Origin: CAWAQA01 sp963784065
GTDB lineage: Bacteria > Acidobacteriota > Vicinamibacteria > Vicinamibacterales > UBA2999
Assembly (NCBI GenBank): GCA_963784065.1
Contig: CAWAQA010000009.1
Coordinates: forward strand, 62,001-126,000
DNA: 64,000 nucleotides
Reading direction: 5' to 3'
Shown here: piece by piece, positions 9,204-20,563 of the stretch
Layout of the letters: each line of letters opens with the position of its first letter
How positions within the stretch are numbered: position 1 is the first letter of the stretch
Program-made: the position numbers and the translations under genes
The notes under the pieces: generated by a model
The model's input: the letters and a program-made list of their open reading frames with translations, nothing else
Told to the model about the DNA's origin: nothing
Databases searched by the model: none

Positions 9204-9337
9204 CGGTCTTCGGTCTACAGTCTTCGGTCTACCGGCTGACGAACGCGGCTCGTACCACCGGAACGGAGACCGAAGCCTCAGAGACACAGAGGCACAGAGG
9301 CTGTTTCTTTTCTGTCGCGGTGCCTCTGTGGCCCTGG
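9204..9337. repeat. Intergenic short-period repeats and CACAGAG hairpin
   Basis: Two elements lie between rnpB and the regulator gene. At 9204-9233 the unit GTCTTCGGTCTAC occurs twice in tandem. At 9279-9300 and 9318-9337, CACAGAGGCACAGAGG faces an inverted partner (TGCCTCTGTGGCC), giving a long imperfect hairpin. Related CACAGAG units occur near 27,435, 39,645 and 52,612. Confidence 0.65.
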
Positions 9338-9347
9338 GGTAGCTGTC

Positions 9348-10766
9348 CTACCCGTCAACCTCCTGCTTGATCCCGTACTGCTCGAGCTTCTTATAGAGGT
9401 TGCTGCGCGGCGTGTCGATCAGCTCCGCCGTCTTCGAGATGTTCCAGTTGTTGTCGCGCAGCTTCTGCACGAGGTACGCGCGCTCGGCAGCATCCTTGAA
9501 CTCGCGGAGCGTCCCGGCGGACGGTGTCACGGCGGTACTCGTGCCTGAGCCGGCGACAGCCGCCACGTGCGCGACCGACGCGGCCGCCTCCGGCGCCTGT
9601 GCGCCGCCCCGGATCTCTGCGGGCAGGTCCTCCACGCGCACGACGTCGGTGGGAGTCATGATCAACAGCCGCTCGACCGTGTTGCGCAGCTCGCGAATGT
9701 TGCCGCGCCAGCGGTAGCGCTGGAGCGCCTCCATCGCGCGCGCGTCGAAGCGCTTCGGCTTGAGGTTGTGCTCGTCGCCGGTGCGCTTCGCGAAATGCTG
9801 CACGAGCTGCGGGATGTCCTCCGGCCGCGCCCGCAGCGGCGGCACGACGATCGGGATGACGTTGAGCCGGAAGTACAGGTCGTCGCGGAACTCGCCGCGC
9901 TCGATCGCCTGCTCGAGGTCCTTGTTGGTGGCAGCGATGACCCGGACGTCCACCTTGATCGTCCGCGCGGACCCGAGGCGCTCGACCTCCTGCTCCTGCA
10001 GGACGCGCAACACCTTGGCTTGCGTCTTCGGGCTCATGTCGCCGACCTCGTCCAGGAAGATCGTCCCGCGGTCGGCCTGCTCGAACTTGCCGATCTGCTT
10101 CTCGGTGGCGCCGGTGAACGATCCCTTCTCGTGGCCGAACAGCTCCGACTCGATCAACTCCTCCGGAATCGCGGCGCAGTTGACCTGGACGAACCGCTGG
10201 CCGGCGCGGGCGCTGTTGCGGTGGATGGTCCGCGCGACCAGTTCCTTGCCGACGCCGCTCTCGCCGAGCAGCAGCACCGTGGCGTTGGTCGGCGCCGCGC
10301 GCTTGACCGCCTCGAGCACGCCGCGCACGGCAGGACTGTCGCCGACGATCTCGTACTTCGACTCCATCGCGAGCTTCAGGTCGCGATTCTCGGAGCGCAG
10401 CTCCGACTGGCGCATCACGTTCTGCACGGTGACGATGACGCGCTCGCTGCTGAGCGGCTTGTCGAGAAAATCGATGGCGCCCGACCTGATGGCTTCGACG
10501 GCGGTCGCCGTCGTCCCGTGCCCGGAGATCATGACGATGGGCAGCGTCTCGTCGAGCGCGTGGAGCTTGCGCAGGACCTCGATGCCGTCCATGCCCGGCA
10601 TCTTGATGTCGAGCAGGACCAGGTCGGGGCGATCGCGCTGCACCTGCGCAATCGCGTCGGGGCCGTTGCCCGCACCGACGAACTCATAGTCCTCGTACTC
10701 GAGGATCATCCGCAGCGAATCGCGGATGGCGGCCTCGTCGTCGACGACCAGGATGCGCGGCTTCAT
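9348..10766 (-). CDS. Sigma-54-dependent response regulator, NtrC family
   Basis: 472 residues from the ATG at 10766, which has GAGGACG before it; an in-frame TTG three codons upstream is less likely. The receiver domain has V-V-D-D-E and the phosphoacceptor aspartate in L-L-D-I-K-M-P. The AAA+ domain has G-E-S-G-V-G-K-E (Walker A), G-S-F-T-G-A (sigma-54 contact loop, a variant of G-A-F-T-G-A), F-L-D-E-V-G-D (Walker B) and an R-G-N-I-R-E-L sensor region. The C-terminal Fis-type helix-turn-helix is W-N-I-S-K-T-A-E-L-I. It activates sigma-54 promoters when phosphorylated. No histidine kinase is adjacent; the kinase at 1921 is a possible but unproven partner. The htrA gene lies just upstream on the same strand. 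Confidence 0.93.
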   Translation of the reverse strand: MKPRILVVDDEAAIRDSLRMILEYEDYEFVGAGNGPDAIAQVQRDRPDLVLLDIKMPGMDGIEVLRKLHALDETLPIVMISGHGTTATAVEAIRSGAIDFLDKPLSSERVIVTVQNVMRQSELRSENRDLKLAMESKYEIVGDSPAVRGVLEAVKRAAPTNATVLLLGESGVGKELVARTIHRNSARAGQRFVQVNCAAIPEELIESELFGHEKGSFTGATEKQIGKFEQADRGTIFLDEVGDMSPKTQAKVLRVLQEQEVERLGSARTIKVDVRVIAATNKDLEQAIERGEFRDDLYFRLNVIPIVVPPLRARPEDIPQLVQHFAKRTGDEHNLKPKRFDARAMEALQRYRWRGNIRELRNTVERLLIMTPTDVVRVEDLPAEIRGGAQAPEAAASVAHVAAVAGSGTSTAVTPSAGTLREFKDAAERAYLVQKLRDNNWNISKTAELIDTPRSNLYKKLEQYGIKQEVDG

Positions 10767-10772
10767 CGTCCT

Positions 10773-10881
10773 CAATCTTCAATCTTCAATCTTCGATTTG
10801 CAATCGCCGATGTGACCGTCGATTGCGGGTGGCAGATGGAAGATGACAGCTTGAAGATTGGGAATCGCCGCCTGCGGATGA
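10773..10881. repeat. Intergenic short-period repeat between regulator and htrA
   Basis: The unit ATCTTCA is repeated in tandem at the start of this 109 bp interval (10,773-10,795), and its inverse (TTGAAGAT) recurs near 10,850. No promoter or terminator is obvious. Confidence 0.5.
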
Positions 10882-12375
10882 TCAATTTTCGATCTTGACC
10901 GTGTGGAGCGCGCGCTGCTCGATCTCGGGTTTGTACAGGTACAGCGTGAGGATGTCGCCGGCGCGCGCCCCGGCGGTCAACCGCCGGTAGTCGTCGATGC
11001 TGCGCACCGGCTGGCGGTTGATCTCGAGCAGCACGTGGCCGCGCTCGATGTCGGCGTCGAAGGCGGGGCTCATCGGCTCGATGCGCGACACGATGACGCC
11101 TTGCGTGCCGTCGGGCAGCCGGAAGCGGGTCGCGAAATCGCTGTCGATTTCGCGCACCGACATGCCGAGGGCGGGACCGCGCTGGCTCGACGGCTGCGGC
11201 TGCTGATCCTCGGTGCCGGGCGCCGGCCGCCGATCGCGAGGCGGCCGCTCGGCGAGCTTGATCGGCATGTTCATCGGGCGTCCGTCGCGGACGATCTGCA
11301 GCGTCGCGGTCGTGCCAGGCTGGCGCGCCGCGATGAGCTGAATGAGCTGGTCGTTGCCGGCCACCGCCGCACCGTCCACCGCCACGATCAAATCGTAGGT
11401 GCGAATGCCGGCGCGGGCGCCCGGCGATCCGGCAGTGACGTCCTGCACCAGGGCACCGTCCGACGACTTCAAGCCGAGCGAGCGCTGCAGATCGGGATCG
11501 ACGTCGCGGAGGGCGACGCCGATGTAGCCGCGCGACACGCGCCCCGCCTCGCGCAGTTGCGGCAGGATGGCGCTCGCCTGATTGATCGGTACCGCGAACC
11601 CGATGTTCGCCGCACGCGAGCTGATCGCCGAGTTGATCCCGATCACCTCGCCGCGCGCGTTGATGAGGGGGCCGCCGCTGTTGCCGAAGTTGATGGCCGC
11701 GTCGGTCTGGATGTAGCGGTCGAGCGAGCTGTCGAACAGCTTGCGGCCGATGAAGCTGACGACGCCGACCGTCACGGTGTGCTCGTAGGCGAGCGGATTG
11801 CCGATCGCCACCACCCACTCGCCGACGCGCAACGCGTCGGAGTTACCGAGCGGCGCGAACGGAAGCGGGCGCGGCGAGGCGACCTTGATCAAGGCGATAT
11901 CCGTGTCGGGATCAGAGCCGACGCGCTCGGCACGCAGGTTTCGGCCGTCGGTCAGCCGCACCATGATGCGGTCCGCCCCGTCGATCACATGGTGGTTCGT
12001 GAGGATGAGGCCGGCGCCGTCGATGAGAAAGCCCGTCCCGGCGCCGCGCCGCGGTCCATCGCGCTCGCGATCCTGCGGCCGATCGAACAGATCGGGACTG
12101 TCGGGCAACTGCATCCCGAAGCGGCGGCGGATGCGGTTGCCGCGCGAGGTCGCGTCGATGTTGACCACGGCCGGGTTCAGCCGCTCGGCCACGTCGGCAA
12201 ACGACACCGTCGTCGCGGCGAGCGCCGACGCGCCGGCCGTCCGCGAGGCGCCAAGCCGCTGAGGCTGGGCAGACGCCACCGGCAGCGGCGACATGGAACC
12301 AGCCACGATGAGCCCGATCAGGAACGCCACCGTGGCGGTGAGGCACACGGTCACGACCAGGAACCGCCTAGTCAT
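10882..12375 (-). CDS. HtrA/DegP-type periplasmic serine protease with two PDZ domains
   Basis: 497 residues from the ATG at 12375 (a GTG two codons upstream abuts the -10 box). One N-terminal hydrophobic segment (about 7-27) exports or anchors it. The trypsin-like domain has the triad His in T-N-H-H-V-I-D-G, Asp in D-T-D-I-A-L-I-K-V and Ser in F-G-N-S-G-G-P-L. PDZ1 starts near R-G-Y-I-G-V, and PDZ2 contains V-S-R-I-E-P-M-S-P-A. The family degrades or refolds damaged envelope proteins. It is followed 109 bp later by the NtrC-type regulator on the same strand, so stress-linked co-regulation is conceivable. Confidence 0.93.
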   Translation of the reverse strand: MTRRFLVVTVCLTATVAFLIGLIVAGSMSPLPVASAQPQRLGASRTAGASALAATTVSFADVAERLNPAVVNIDATSRGNRIRRRFGMQLPDSPDLFDRPQDRERDGPRRGAGTGFLIDGAGLILTNHHVIDGADRIMVRLTDGRNLRAERVGSDPDTDIALIKVASPRPLPFAPLGNSDALRVGEWVVAIGNPLAYEHTVTVGVVSFIGRKLFDSSLDRYIQTDAAINFGNSGGPLINARGEVIGINSAISSRAANIGFAVPINQASAILPQLREAGRVSRGYIGVALRDVDPDLQRSLGLKSSDGALVQDVTAGSPGARAGIRTYDLIVAVDGAAVAGNDQLIQLIAARQPGTTATLQIVRDGRPMNMPIKLAERPPRDRRPAPGTEDQQPQPSSQRGPALGMSVREIDSDFATRFRLPDGTQGVIVSRIEPMSPAFDADIERGHVLLEINRQPVRSIDDYRRLTAGARAGDILTLYLYKPEIEQRALHTVKIEN

Positions 12376-12381
12376 TGGCAC

Positions 12382-12387
12382 ATTATA
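12382..12387 (-). promoter_or_regulatory. TATAAT -10 box of htrA (apparently leaderless)
   Basis: On the minus strand a consensus TATAAT ends six bases before the htrA ATG, so transcription should begin at or next to the A of the start codon. No Shine-Dalgarno sequence fits in between. No good -35 hexamer is visible at the usual spacing. The adjoining 12,390-12,450 stretch is a degenerate TCAGGG repeat. Confidence 0.55.
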
Positions 12388-12464
12388 AAGGCCTCAGGGG
12401 TCAGGGAGATCAGGACCAGTCAGGCCCTCAGGGCTCTGGAATCAGGGCACCGACGGCCCGGAAT

Positions 12465-14644
<2,180 letters not shown>

Positions 14645-15655
14645 TCATCTATCTCGAGACACCACGTAGTCGGGAAGGAACATCAGGGCATCGCGCTCGG
14701 CGCTGGCCGGGAACGCGTAGAGCGCCTTCTTCGCGCGCTCGACGAAATCAACCGCCACCCGCTGCGCGTAGTCGAGCGAGCGCGACTGCGTGAGCATCGC
14801 GCGGATCTCGCGCCACTCGTCGATGCTGGCGTCACGCTCGCGCACGATCTTGCGAATGAGGCTGTCCGCGCGGGTGTCGCTGGCGAGCAGGTGGATCACC
14901 GGCAGCGTCATCTTGCCTTCGCGAAGATCGCCGCCAATCGGCTTCCCCAGCGCCACTTCTTCGCCGGTGAAGTCCAGCAGGTCGTCCACGATCTGGAACG
15001 CCATGCCGATGTTCAGGCCGTACTCCCAGAGCGCGTCCTGCTGGTCGCGCGTCGGGTTCCCCAGCAGACCGCCGATCTTCGCGCAACCGGCGAAGAGATA
15101 CGCCGTCTTGCGGCGGACGATGTCGAAGTGCTCTTCTTCCTTGAGATCGACGACGCCGTTCTTCGTCAGCTGGTAGATCTCGCCTTCGATCATCCGCAGC
15201 GTCACCTCGCAGAGCAGCCGGATGATGTCGAGCCGATCCTGCGTCAGCGCCAGCGACATCGACTTGATGTAGAGGAAATCGCCGAGGAGCACCGTGACGT
15301 CGTTGCCCCACCGCGAGTGCACCGCCTGGCGGCCGCGGCGCAGCTCCGACTCGTCGATGATGTCGTCGTGCACGAGCGTCGCGGTGTGGATGAACTCGAG
15401 CACCGCCGCGTGCAGGACGGGCCGCTCTTCAGGATCGTTCATCACGCCGCACATCCGCGCCGCCATGAGCAGCACTGCCGGCCTGATGCGCTTGCCCCCG
15501 CTGTCCTGAATGTAATTGCCGATGGCCGGGATGACGGCGACCTGCGACTGGACGTGCCGGGCAAACTCGCGCTCGACCTTGCGGAGGTCATCGCGAATCG
15601 GCTCGAACATCAGCGCGAGGACAGCGGCGGAGGGTTTCTGCGCGGTGGGATTCAA
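14645..15655 (-). CDS. Trans-isoprenyl diphosphate synthase (octaprenyl-type)
   Basis: 336 residues, starting at a TTG. It condenses isopentenyl diphosphate units onto an allylic primer to make long polyprenyl diphosphates for quinone side chains. The first aspartate-rich motif is H-D-D-I-I-D-E with R-R-G nearby, and the second is Q-I-V-D-D-L-L-D-F. G-K-R-I-R-P near the start binds the pyrophosphate. Its length matches IspB/HepT-type synthases. A TTGACA hexamer (15688-15693, minus strand) lies upstream at a distance suiting a -35 element, though the matching -10 is poor. It is probably grouped with the neighbouring minus-strand housekeeping genes. Confidence 0.9.
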   Translation of the reverse strand: MNPTAQKPSAAVLALMFEPIRDDLRKVEREFARHVQSQVAVIPAIGNYIQDSGGKRIRPAVLLMAARMCGVMNDPEERPVLHAAVLEFIHTATLVHDDIIDESELRRGRQAVHSRWGNDVTVLLGDFLYIKSMSLALTQDRLDIIRLLCEVTLRMIEGEIYQLTKNGVVDLKEEEHFDIVRRKTAYLFAGCAKIGGLLGNPTRDQQDALWEYGLNIGMAFQIVDDLLDFTGEEVALGKPIGGDLREGKMTLPVIHLLASDTRADSLIRKIVRERDASIDEWREIRAMLTQSRSLDYAQRVAVDFVERAKKALYAFPASAERDALMFLPDYVVSRDR

Positions 15656-15729
15656 GCGGGTCCATCAGACCACATCCGCGCGCGGAGTGTCAACGCAACG
15701 AGCACGCTAATCCGTGTCGGGAGTAGCAG

Positions 15730-16509
15730 TTACGGGTTGAACAGGCGGCGGAAGTTCTCGAGCGCGGCGGCGCCGATCGTCGCCGTGTCCGTTCCGCGCA
15801 GGCCGGCGATCGCTTCCGCGACGTGCACGACGTGCGCCGGTTCGTTGCGTTTCCCGCGGTGCGGCACCGGCGCGAGGAAGGGGCTGTCGGTTTCGATGAG
15901 CAGCCGATCGGCTGGAACGATCCTGGCCACCTCGCGCAATTCGAGGGCGCGCGGAAAAGTCACGATGCCGGCAAGGGAGATGTGGAATCCGATGTCGAGC
16001 GCGCGGCGGGCCATGTCGCGGTCCCCGGTGAAACAGTGAAAGACGCCGCCGACATCGGCCGCCGACTCCTCGGCGAGGATGCGGAACGTGTCCTCCTCCG
16101 CGTCGCGTGTATGGATGACGATGGGCAGGCGGCGCTGCCTGGCGAGCCGGATCTGCTCGCGGAAGACCTGCTGCTGCACGTCCCGCGGCGCGTGATCGTA
16201 GTAATAGTCGAGACCGATCTCGCCGAGGCCGCGCGTCAACGGCTGGCTGGCGATGGCGGTGTCCACCTGGCGCGCGGCAGCCGCGGGATCCCCGGCGAAC
16301 GTCCCTGCCGCATGGGGGTGGATGCCAATCGAGAACCTGACGTCGGGCCAGCGCTCGGCGACGTGGCCCGCCTGGGTCAGCTCCGGCTCGTCATCGGCGG
16401 CGAGGATGACGAATGCGTGCGCGAGGCCTGCCTCGCGGGCCCGGCGGACGACGTCGTCGAGGTCAGCGGCGAACTCGGGCCCGGCGATGTGGCAGTGAGA
16501 GTCGATCAT
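15730..16509 (-). CDS. tatD: TatD-family metal-dependent DNase
   Basis: 259 residues. The opening M-I-D-S-H-C-H-I gives the H-x-H metal site; G-E-I-G-L-D-Y-Y contains the bridging Glu; V-I-H-T-R-D-A and G-V-F-H-C-F-T-G supply further metal-binding His, and I-E-T-D-S-P-F the final Asp. All belong to the TatD TIM-barrel hydrolase family, implicated in 3' exonuclease DNA repair and quality control. It follows metG by about 80 bp on the same strand; tatD next to metG is a common arrangement in bacteria. Confidence 0.92.
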   Translation of the reverse strand: MIDSHCHIAGPEFAADLDDVVRRAREAGLAHAFVILAADDEPELTQAGHVAERWPDVRFSIGIHPHAAGTFAGDPAAAARQVDTAIASQPLTRGLGEIGLDYYYDHAPRDVQQQVFREQIRLARQRRLPIVIHTRDAEEDTFRILAEESAADVGGVFHCFTGDRDMARRALDIGFHISLAGIVTFPRALELREVARIVPADRLLIETDSPFLAPVPHRGKRNEPAHVVHVAEAIAGLRGTDTATIGAAALENFRRLFNP

Positions 16510-16586
16510 CGTTCAGCCGGCAGCGGGCAGCGGGCAGTCAACTGGGCATTGGGCATCGGGCATTGGTTCAGCCCTGTGCCTTGGCG

Positions 16587-18556
16587 TTATCGCACGCGCC
16601 AGCCCGGTTCGACCGGCTCGTCGAAGGTGACGAGCGTGGGCTTGCCTCCTTCGGAGCTCGCGGCGAGCACCATGCCGTTCGATTCGATGCCCATCAGCTT
16701 TGCCGGCTTCAGGTTGGCGACGATCACGATCAGTCTTGCCGACCAGTTGCTCTGGCTGATACGCCTCGGCGATGCCCGCGAGCACGGTGCGCTGCTCGGT
16801 TCCCACGTCCACCTTCAGCTTGATCAGCTTCTTCGACTTCGGAACCGCCTCGGCCTCGACGACCCTGGCCACACGCAAGTCCACTTTCATGAAATCGTCG
16901 ATGGAGATGCGCGTGTCTTCCGCCGGCGTGGCGCCCGCGCCCACAGCCTGGGTGGCTCCCGGCGCCGCCGGCTCGCCTGCCCCACCGATTGGTTTCTCGT
17001 CCACAGCACTCTCCTTGGGCAGGCGGGCCTGACGGTCAGGCTCACCTTGTTCGGCGCGTGGCCAGAGCGCAGCGCCCTTCACAATCTCTCGCACGCCTTC
17101 TTCCCGCCAGCGTCCATCGCGCTCGAGCCGCACGTCGCCTGCCGGCGTCTTCTCGCCGACGCGGCGCAGAATCTCCGCCGCCGACGAGGGCATCACAGGC
17201 AGCAGCATCACCGCCGCGATCCGGATGGCCTCGGCCACCTCGAACAGCACCGCGTCGAGTCTTGCGGCGTTGGCCGGATCCCGTGCCAGTTGCCATGGCG
17301 CCGTCTCGGCGATGAATTCGTTGGCCGCATCGACCAGCGCGAACGCCGCCGCCGCACCGTCGTGCAGCGCAAAGGCATCCATCGATGAACGGTAGCGGGC
17401 CAGCGCGAGCTCCGCGACCTTCGCGAGCCGGCCGTCGCCAGGCGGCGCCAGCCGGAGATTCCGGTATTTCTCGGCCATGGCGGCGAGCCGGCTCACCAGG
17501 TTGCCGAGGTTGTTCGCCAGGTCCACGTTGTAGCGCTCCTCATAGCGCTCCCACGTGAAATCGCCGTCGCCGCCGTACCAGATCTCCTTGGTCAGGTACA
17601 GCCTGAGCGGATCGGCGCCAAACCGCTGCGCGACGTCCGACGGGTCGAGGCTCGTGCCGAGCGACTTGCTCATGCGCTGGCCCATGAAGTTGACCCAGCC
17701 GTGCCCGAACACCTGCTTCGGCAGCGCGACGCCGGCGCTCATCAGCATGGCGGGCCACACCACCGTGTGGAACCGCGTGATGTCCTTTCCGACCACGTGC
17801 AGGTCGGCCGGCCACCACCTGGCGAAGCTCGCCTCGTCAGTGCCGTACCCGACCGCCGCCGCGTAATTGATCAACGCGTCGAACCACACGTAGACGACGT
17901 TGTCGGGAGCGAATGGCAGGGGGATGCCCCACAGTTGTCCGGCGCGGCTGACGGAGATGTCCTCGAGCCCGGCTTCGAGGAGCCTGAGGATCTCGTTGCG
18001 CCGGACGTCGGGCTCCAGGAACTCCGGGTGCGCCCGGAAGTGCTCGAGCAGCGGGTCACGGTAGCGCGACAGGCGAAAGAAATAGTTCTTCTCGCGGAGC
18101 CATTCCGGCGTCAGGGTCGGATGGAGCGGGCACTTGCCGTCCACCAGGTCCTTCTCCTGCTTGAAGGCCTCGCAGGAGACGCAGTACCACCCCTCGTAGA
18201 AGCCTTCGTAGATATCGCCGTTGTCGAAGCAGGTCTGCGCGAGCTTCTGGACCGCCACCCGGTGACGAGGCTCGGTCGTGCGGATGAAATCGTCGAACGA
18301 GATGTCGAGCTGCGACCAGACGGCACGGAACTCCTGCTCCATCTGGTTGCAGGTACTCCAGCGGATCCATGCCGCGCTCGAGCGCGCGCTTGTACACGTT
18401 CTGCGAGTGCTCGTCGTTGCCCATGACGAAATGCGTCTCGAACCCGGAGAGACGCTTGTAGCGGGCGATGACGTCGGCCGTGATCTTTTCGTACGCCGTG
18501 CCAAGGTGCGGACGGCTGTTGACGTAGTCGATTGCGGTGGTGAGGTAGAAGCGCAC
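16587..18556 (-). CDS. metG: Methionyl-tRNA synthetase, frame broken near 18,350 and 16,735
   Basis: Charges tRNA-Met. The N-terminal frame (from 18556) has R-P-H-L-G-T, the HIGH-type ATP motif. The main frame carries the zinc region C-V-S-C-E-A ... K-C-P-L, the W-F-D-A-L-I-N-Y motif and R-M-S-K-S, the KMSKS loop. The C-terminal tRNA-binding OB domain begins at about F-M-K-V-D-L-R-V-A, and after a second frame break resumes as L-I-V-I-V-A-N-L-K-P-A-K-L and ends at 16587, not at 16513. All motifs of a complete enzyme of roughly 655 residues are present, so the breaks look like sequencing indels. Confidence 0.9.
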
Positions 18557-18590
18557 GAGGTCGATGAACTCCGATCTGCTGCCTGACTGC

Positions 18591-19849
18591 CTACTGCCGA
18601 CTATCCAGAAAGGCCTTCATCGCGGCAGCCTGGACGTCCTTCACCGGGACGCCGCGCTCGCCGGCCAGGCGCACGCAGTCGTCGAACTCGGCCGACGCGT
18701 TGAGCACGTTCCCGTTGCGCCGCGCGACCTTGAACCGAACGTCACCAAACGGCGTGGCCACGGTGACGATCTCGCGATCGAGGCACTCGCGCATCATCTC
18801 GCGGTAGCGCACGCCGATGGTCGTCGTCTCGCGGAAGATCGTCGCGGTCAGGCGCTCCCGCGCATCCGGTGCGGCGATGAGCGTCAGCAGCGTCCCGGGC
18901 CGGTTCTTCTTCATCTGGATCGCCGTGTAGAAGACGTCGAGCGCGCCTTCCGCGAGCAGCCGATCCATCAACACGCCGAAGATCTGCGGGTTCATGTCGT
19001 CGATCTCGGCTTCGACCACGACGACGCTGCGCGCCGGCGCGGTCGAATCCGATCCCCGATCAGCACGCGCAGCACGTTCGGCGAGTCCTCGAAGTCGCGG
19101 GTGCCCGCGCCATATCCCACCTTCTTCAGGCGCATCGCCGGCACCGGCCCATACCCGCTCGCATAGCTGGTCACGATCAGCGCGCCAGTCGGCGTGACGA
19201 GCTCCGCCTTCTGCGGTCCGGCGTAAATCGGCGCGTCCTTCAGGAGCCGGAGCGTCGCGGGCGCCGGCACCGGGTAGACGCCGTGCGCCGAGTGGACGCT
19301 GCCGCTGCCGACGTTGAGCGGAGATGCCACAATCCGATCCGCGTTGATCATCTCGAGCGCGTGCACGGTGCCGACGATGTCGATGATCGAGTCGAGGGCG
19401 CCGACCTCGTGGAGGTGCACCTTGTCGCGCGGCGTGGCGTGGACCGCCGATTCAGCATCCCCGAGCCGGGCGAACAGCTCCTTGGCGCGATCCCTTCCCG
19501 TCCGGCTCAGCGACGATCGATCGATCGCCGCGTCGATCTCGACGAGCGTACGCGGCACGACGTGATGCACGGTTTCATGACTGCGCGCCGGGGGATGGTG
19601 GTGAGGGTGATCGTGTCCGCCCTCATGGTCGTGCGCGCGATCGAGCGGGGCGTCTTCGCCGCGGACGCAGAATTTCGTGGCGCTGATGCCGGCGCGCGTG
19701 ACGCGTTCCGTCCAGACGGCGTCCGGCTCGATCGCGAGGCTGCCGAGCGCGCGCCGGAGGTCGTCGAGCGGCACACCTGCGTCGATGAGGGCGCCGAGGA
19801 TCATGTCGCCCGCCGCGCCCGAGAAGCAGTCGAAATAGAGAGTGGTCAA
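18591..19849 (-). CDS. larC: Nickel-pincer cofactor protein LarC, split near 19,040 at the LarC1/LarC2 boundary
   Basis: LarC inserts nickel into the pincer nucleotide cofactor of lactate racemase-type enzymes. The first frame (TTG start at 19849) has D-C-F-S-G-A-A-G-D-M, a His-rich patch (H-D-H-E-G-G-H-D-H-P-H-H-H) that could hold nickel, and H-E-V-G-A-L-D-S-I-I-D-I. The second frame resumes one base back as V-V-V-V-E-A-E-I-D-D-M-N-P-Q and ends at 18591. In Lactobacillus plantarum the two halves are joined by ribosomal frameshifting, and this break falls at that same junction. A sequencing indel is equally possible. No larB, larE or larA is nearby. Confidence 0.85.
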
Positions 19850-19860
19850 CCCCGATCATC

Positions 19861-20544
19861 TTACTCGACGCGCGGCTGCAGGCGGCCGGACTCCACGAGC
19901 GAGACGTAGCGCTGGTCGGCGAGGATCACGTGATCGATGACGTCGATGCCCATGATGTCGCCGGCGTTCACCATTCGCGTGGTCAGCACCAGATCTTCGC
20001 TGCTCGGGGTCGGATCGCCCGACGGGTGATTGTGAAACAGCACGATCGACTTGGCCGACGCCGCCGCTGCTTCCCTGAACACCTCGCGCGGATGGACCAC
20101 GGCCGTGTCGAGCGAGCCAACCGACACGATCTTGATCCGGATGACGCGCTGCTTCGTATCGAGCATGACGATCCCGAACTGCTCCACCGGCCCGGCGCCG
20201 TACTGGGGGAGCAGGTAGGCGGCCACCTGGCGCGGGAACACGAGGCGCGGGCGTTCCGCGGTGGCGCGCAGGAGCGTGCGCCGCCCCAGCTCAACCGCCG
20301 CCAGTATCTGTGCCGCGCGCGCGCAGCCGACGCCCGGCACCTGACGCAGGTCGTGCACTCCCTTGCGGGTCAGGCCGTGCAGACCGCCGGCGTGCTCGAT
20401 GAGGCGGTTCGCCAGCGCAAGCGCGTCGGTGTGTCGCGAGCCACTGCCGAGCACGACCGCGAGCAGCTCGTTGTCGCCAAGTCCTCCCGCGCCGAGACGT
20501 TCCAGCTTTTCGCGCGGGCGGTCGTGCGGCGCGAGATCTTTCAT
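19861..20544 (-). CDS. radC: RadC-family JAMM-domain protein
   Basis: 227 residues from the ATG at 20544; a longer open frame exists but begins with low-quality sequence. The N-terminal UPF0758 region has R-E-K-L and G-D-N-E-L-L-A, with a helix-hairpin-helix in Q-V-P-G-V-G. The C-terminal MPN/JAMM metalloprotease-like domain has H-N-H-P-S-G-D-P-T-P-S-S-E-D. RadC was once thought to act in DNA repair; its actual activity remains unclear. Its start is only 19 bp from that of the divergent lipoprotein gene, so the two promoters overlap. Confidence 0.93.
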   Translation of the reverse strand: MKDLAPHDRPREKLERLGAGGLGDNELLAVVLGSGSRHTDALALANRLIEHAGGLHGLTRKGVHDLRQVPGVGCARAAQILAAVELGRRTLLRATAERPRLVFPRQVAAYLLPQYGAGPVEQFGIVMLDTKQRVIRIKIVSVGSLDTAVVHPREVFREAAAASAKSIVLFHNHPSGDPTPSSEDLVLTTRMVNAGDIMGIDVIDHVILADQRYVSLVESGRLQPRVE

Positions 20545-20563
20545 TGTTCTATACTCGATTCGT
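20545..20563. promoter_or_regulatory. 19 bp divergent start region with a -10-like box on each strand
   Basis: TATACT at 20548-20553 on the plus strand ends ten bases before the lipoprotein ATG, and the overlapping minus-strand hexamer TATAGA ends about three bases before the radC ATG. Neither gene has room for a ribosome site, so both messages may be leaderless or nearly so. The -35 regions would lie inside the opposite coding sequence. Confidence 0.45.

Noticed and set aside
8828..9370. Plus-strand open frames of 118-180 codons
   Set aside because: They lie within the RNase P RNA gene, whose conserved blocks and P1 pairing are unmistakable.
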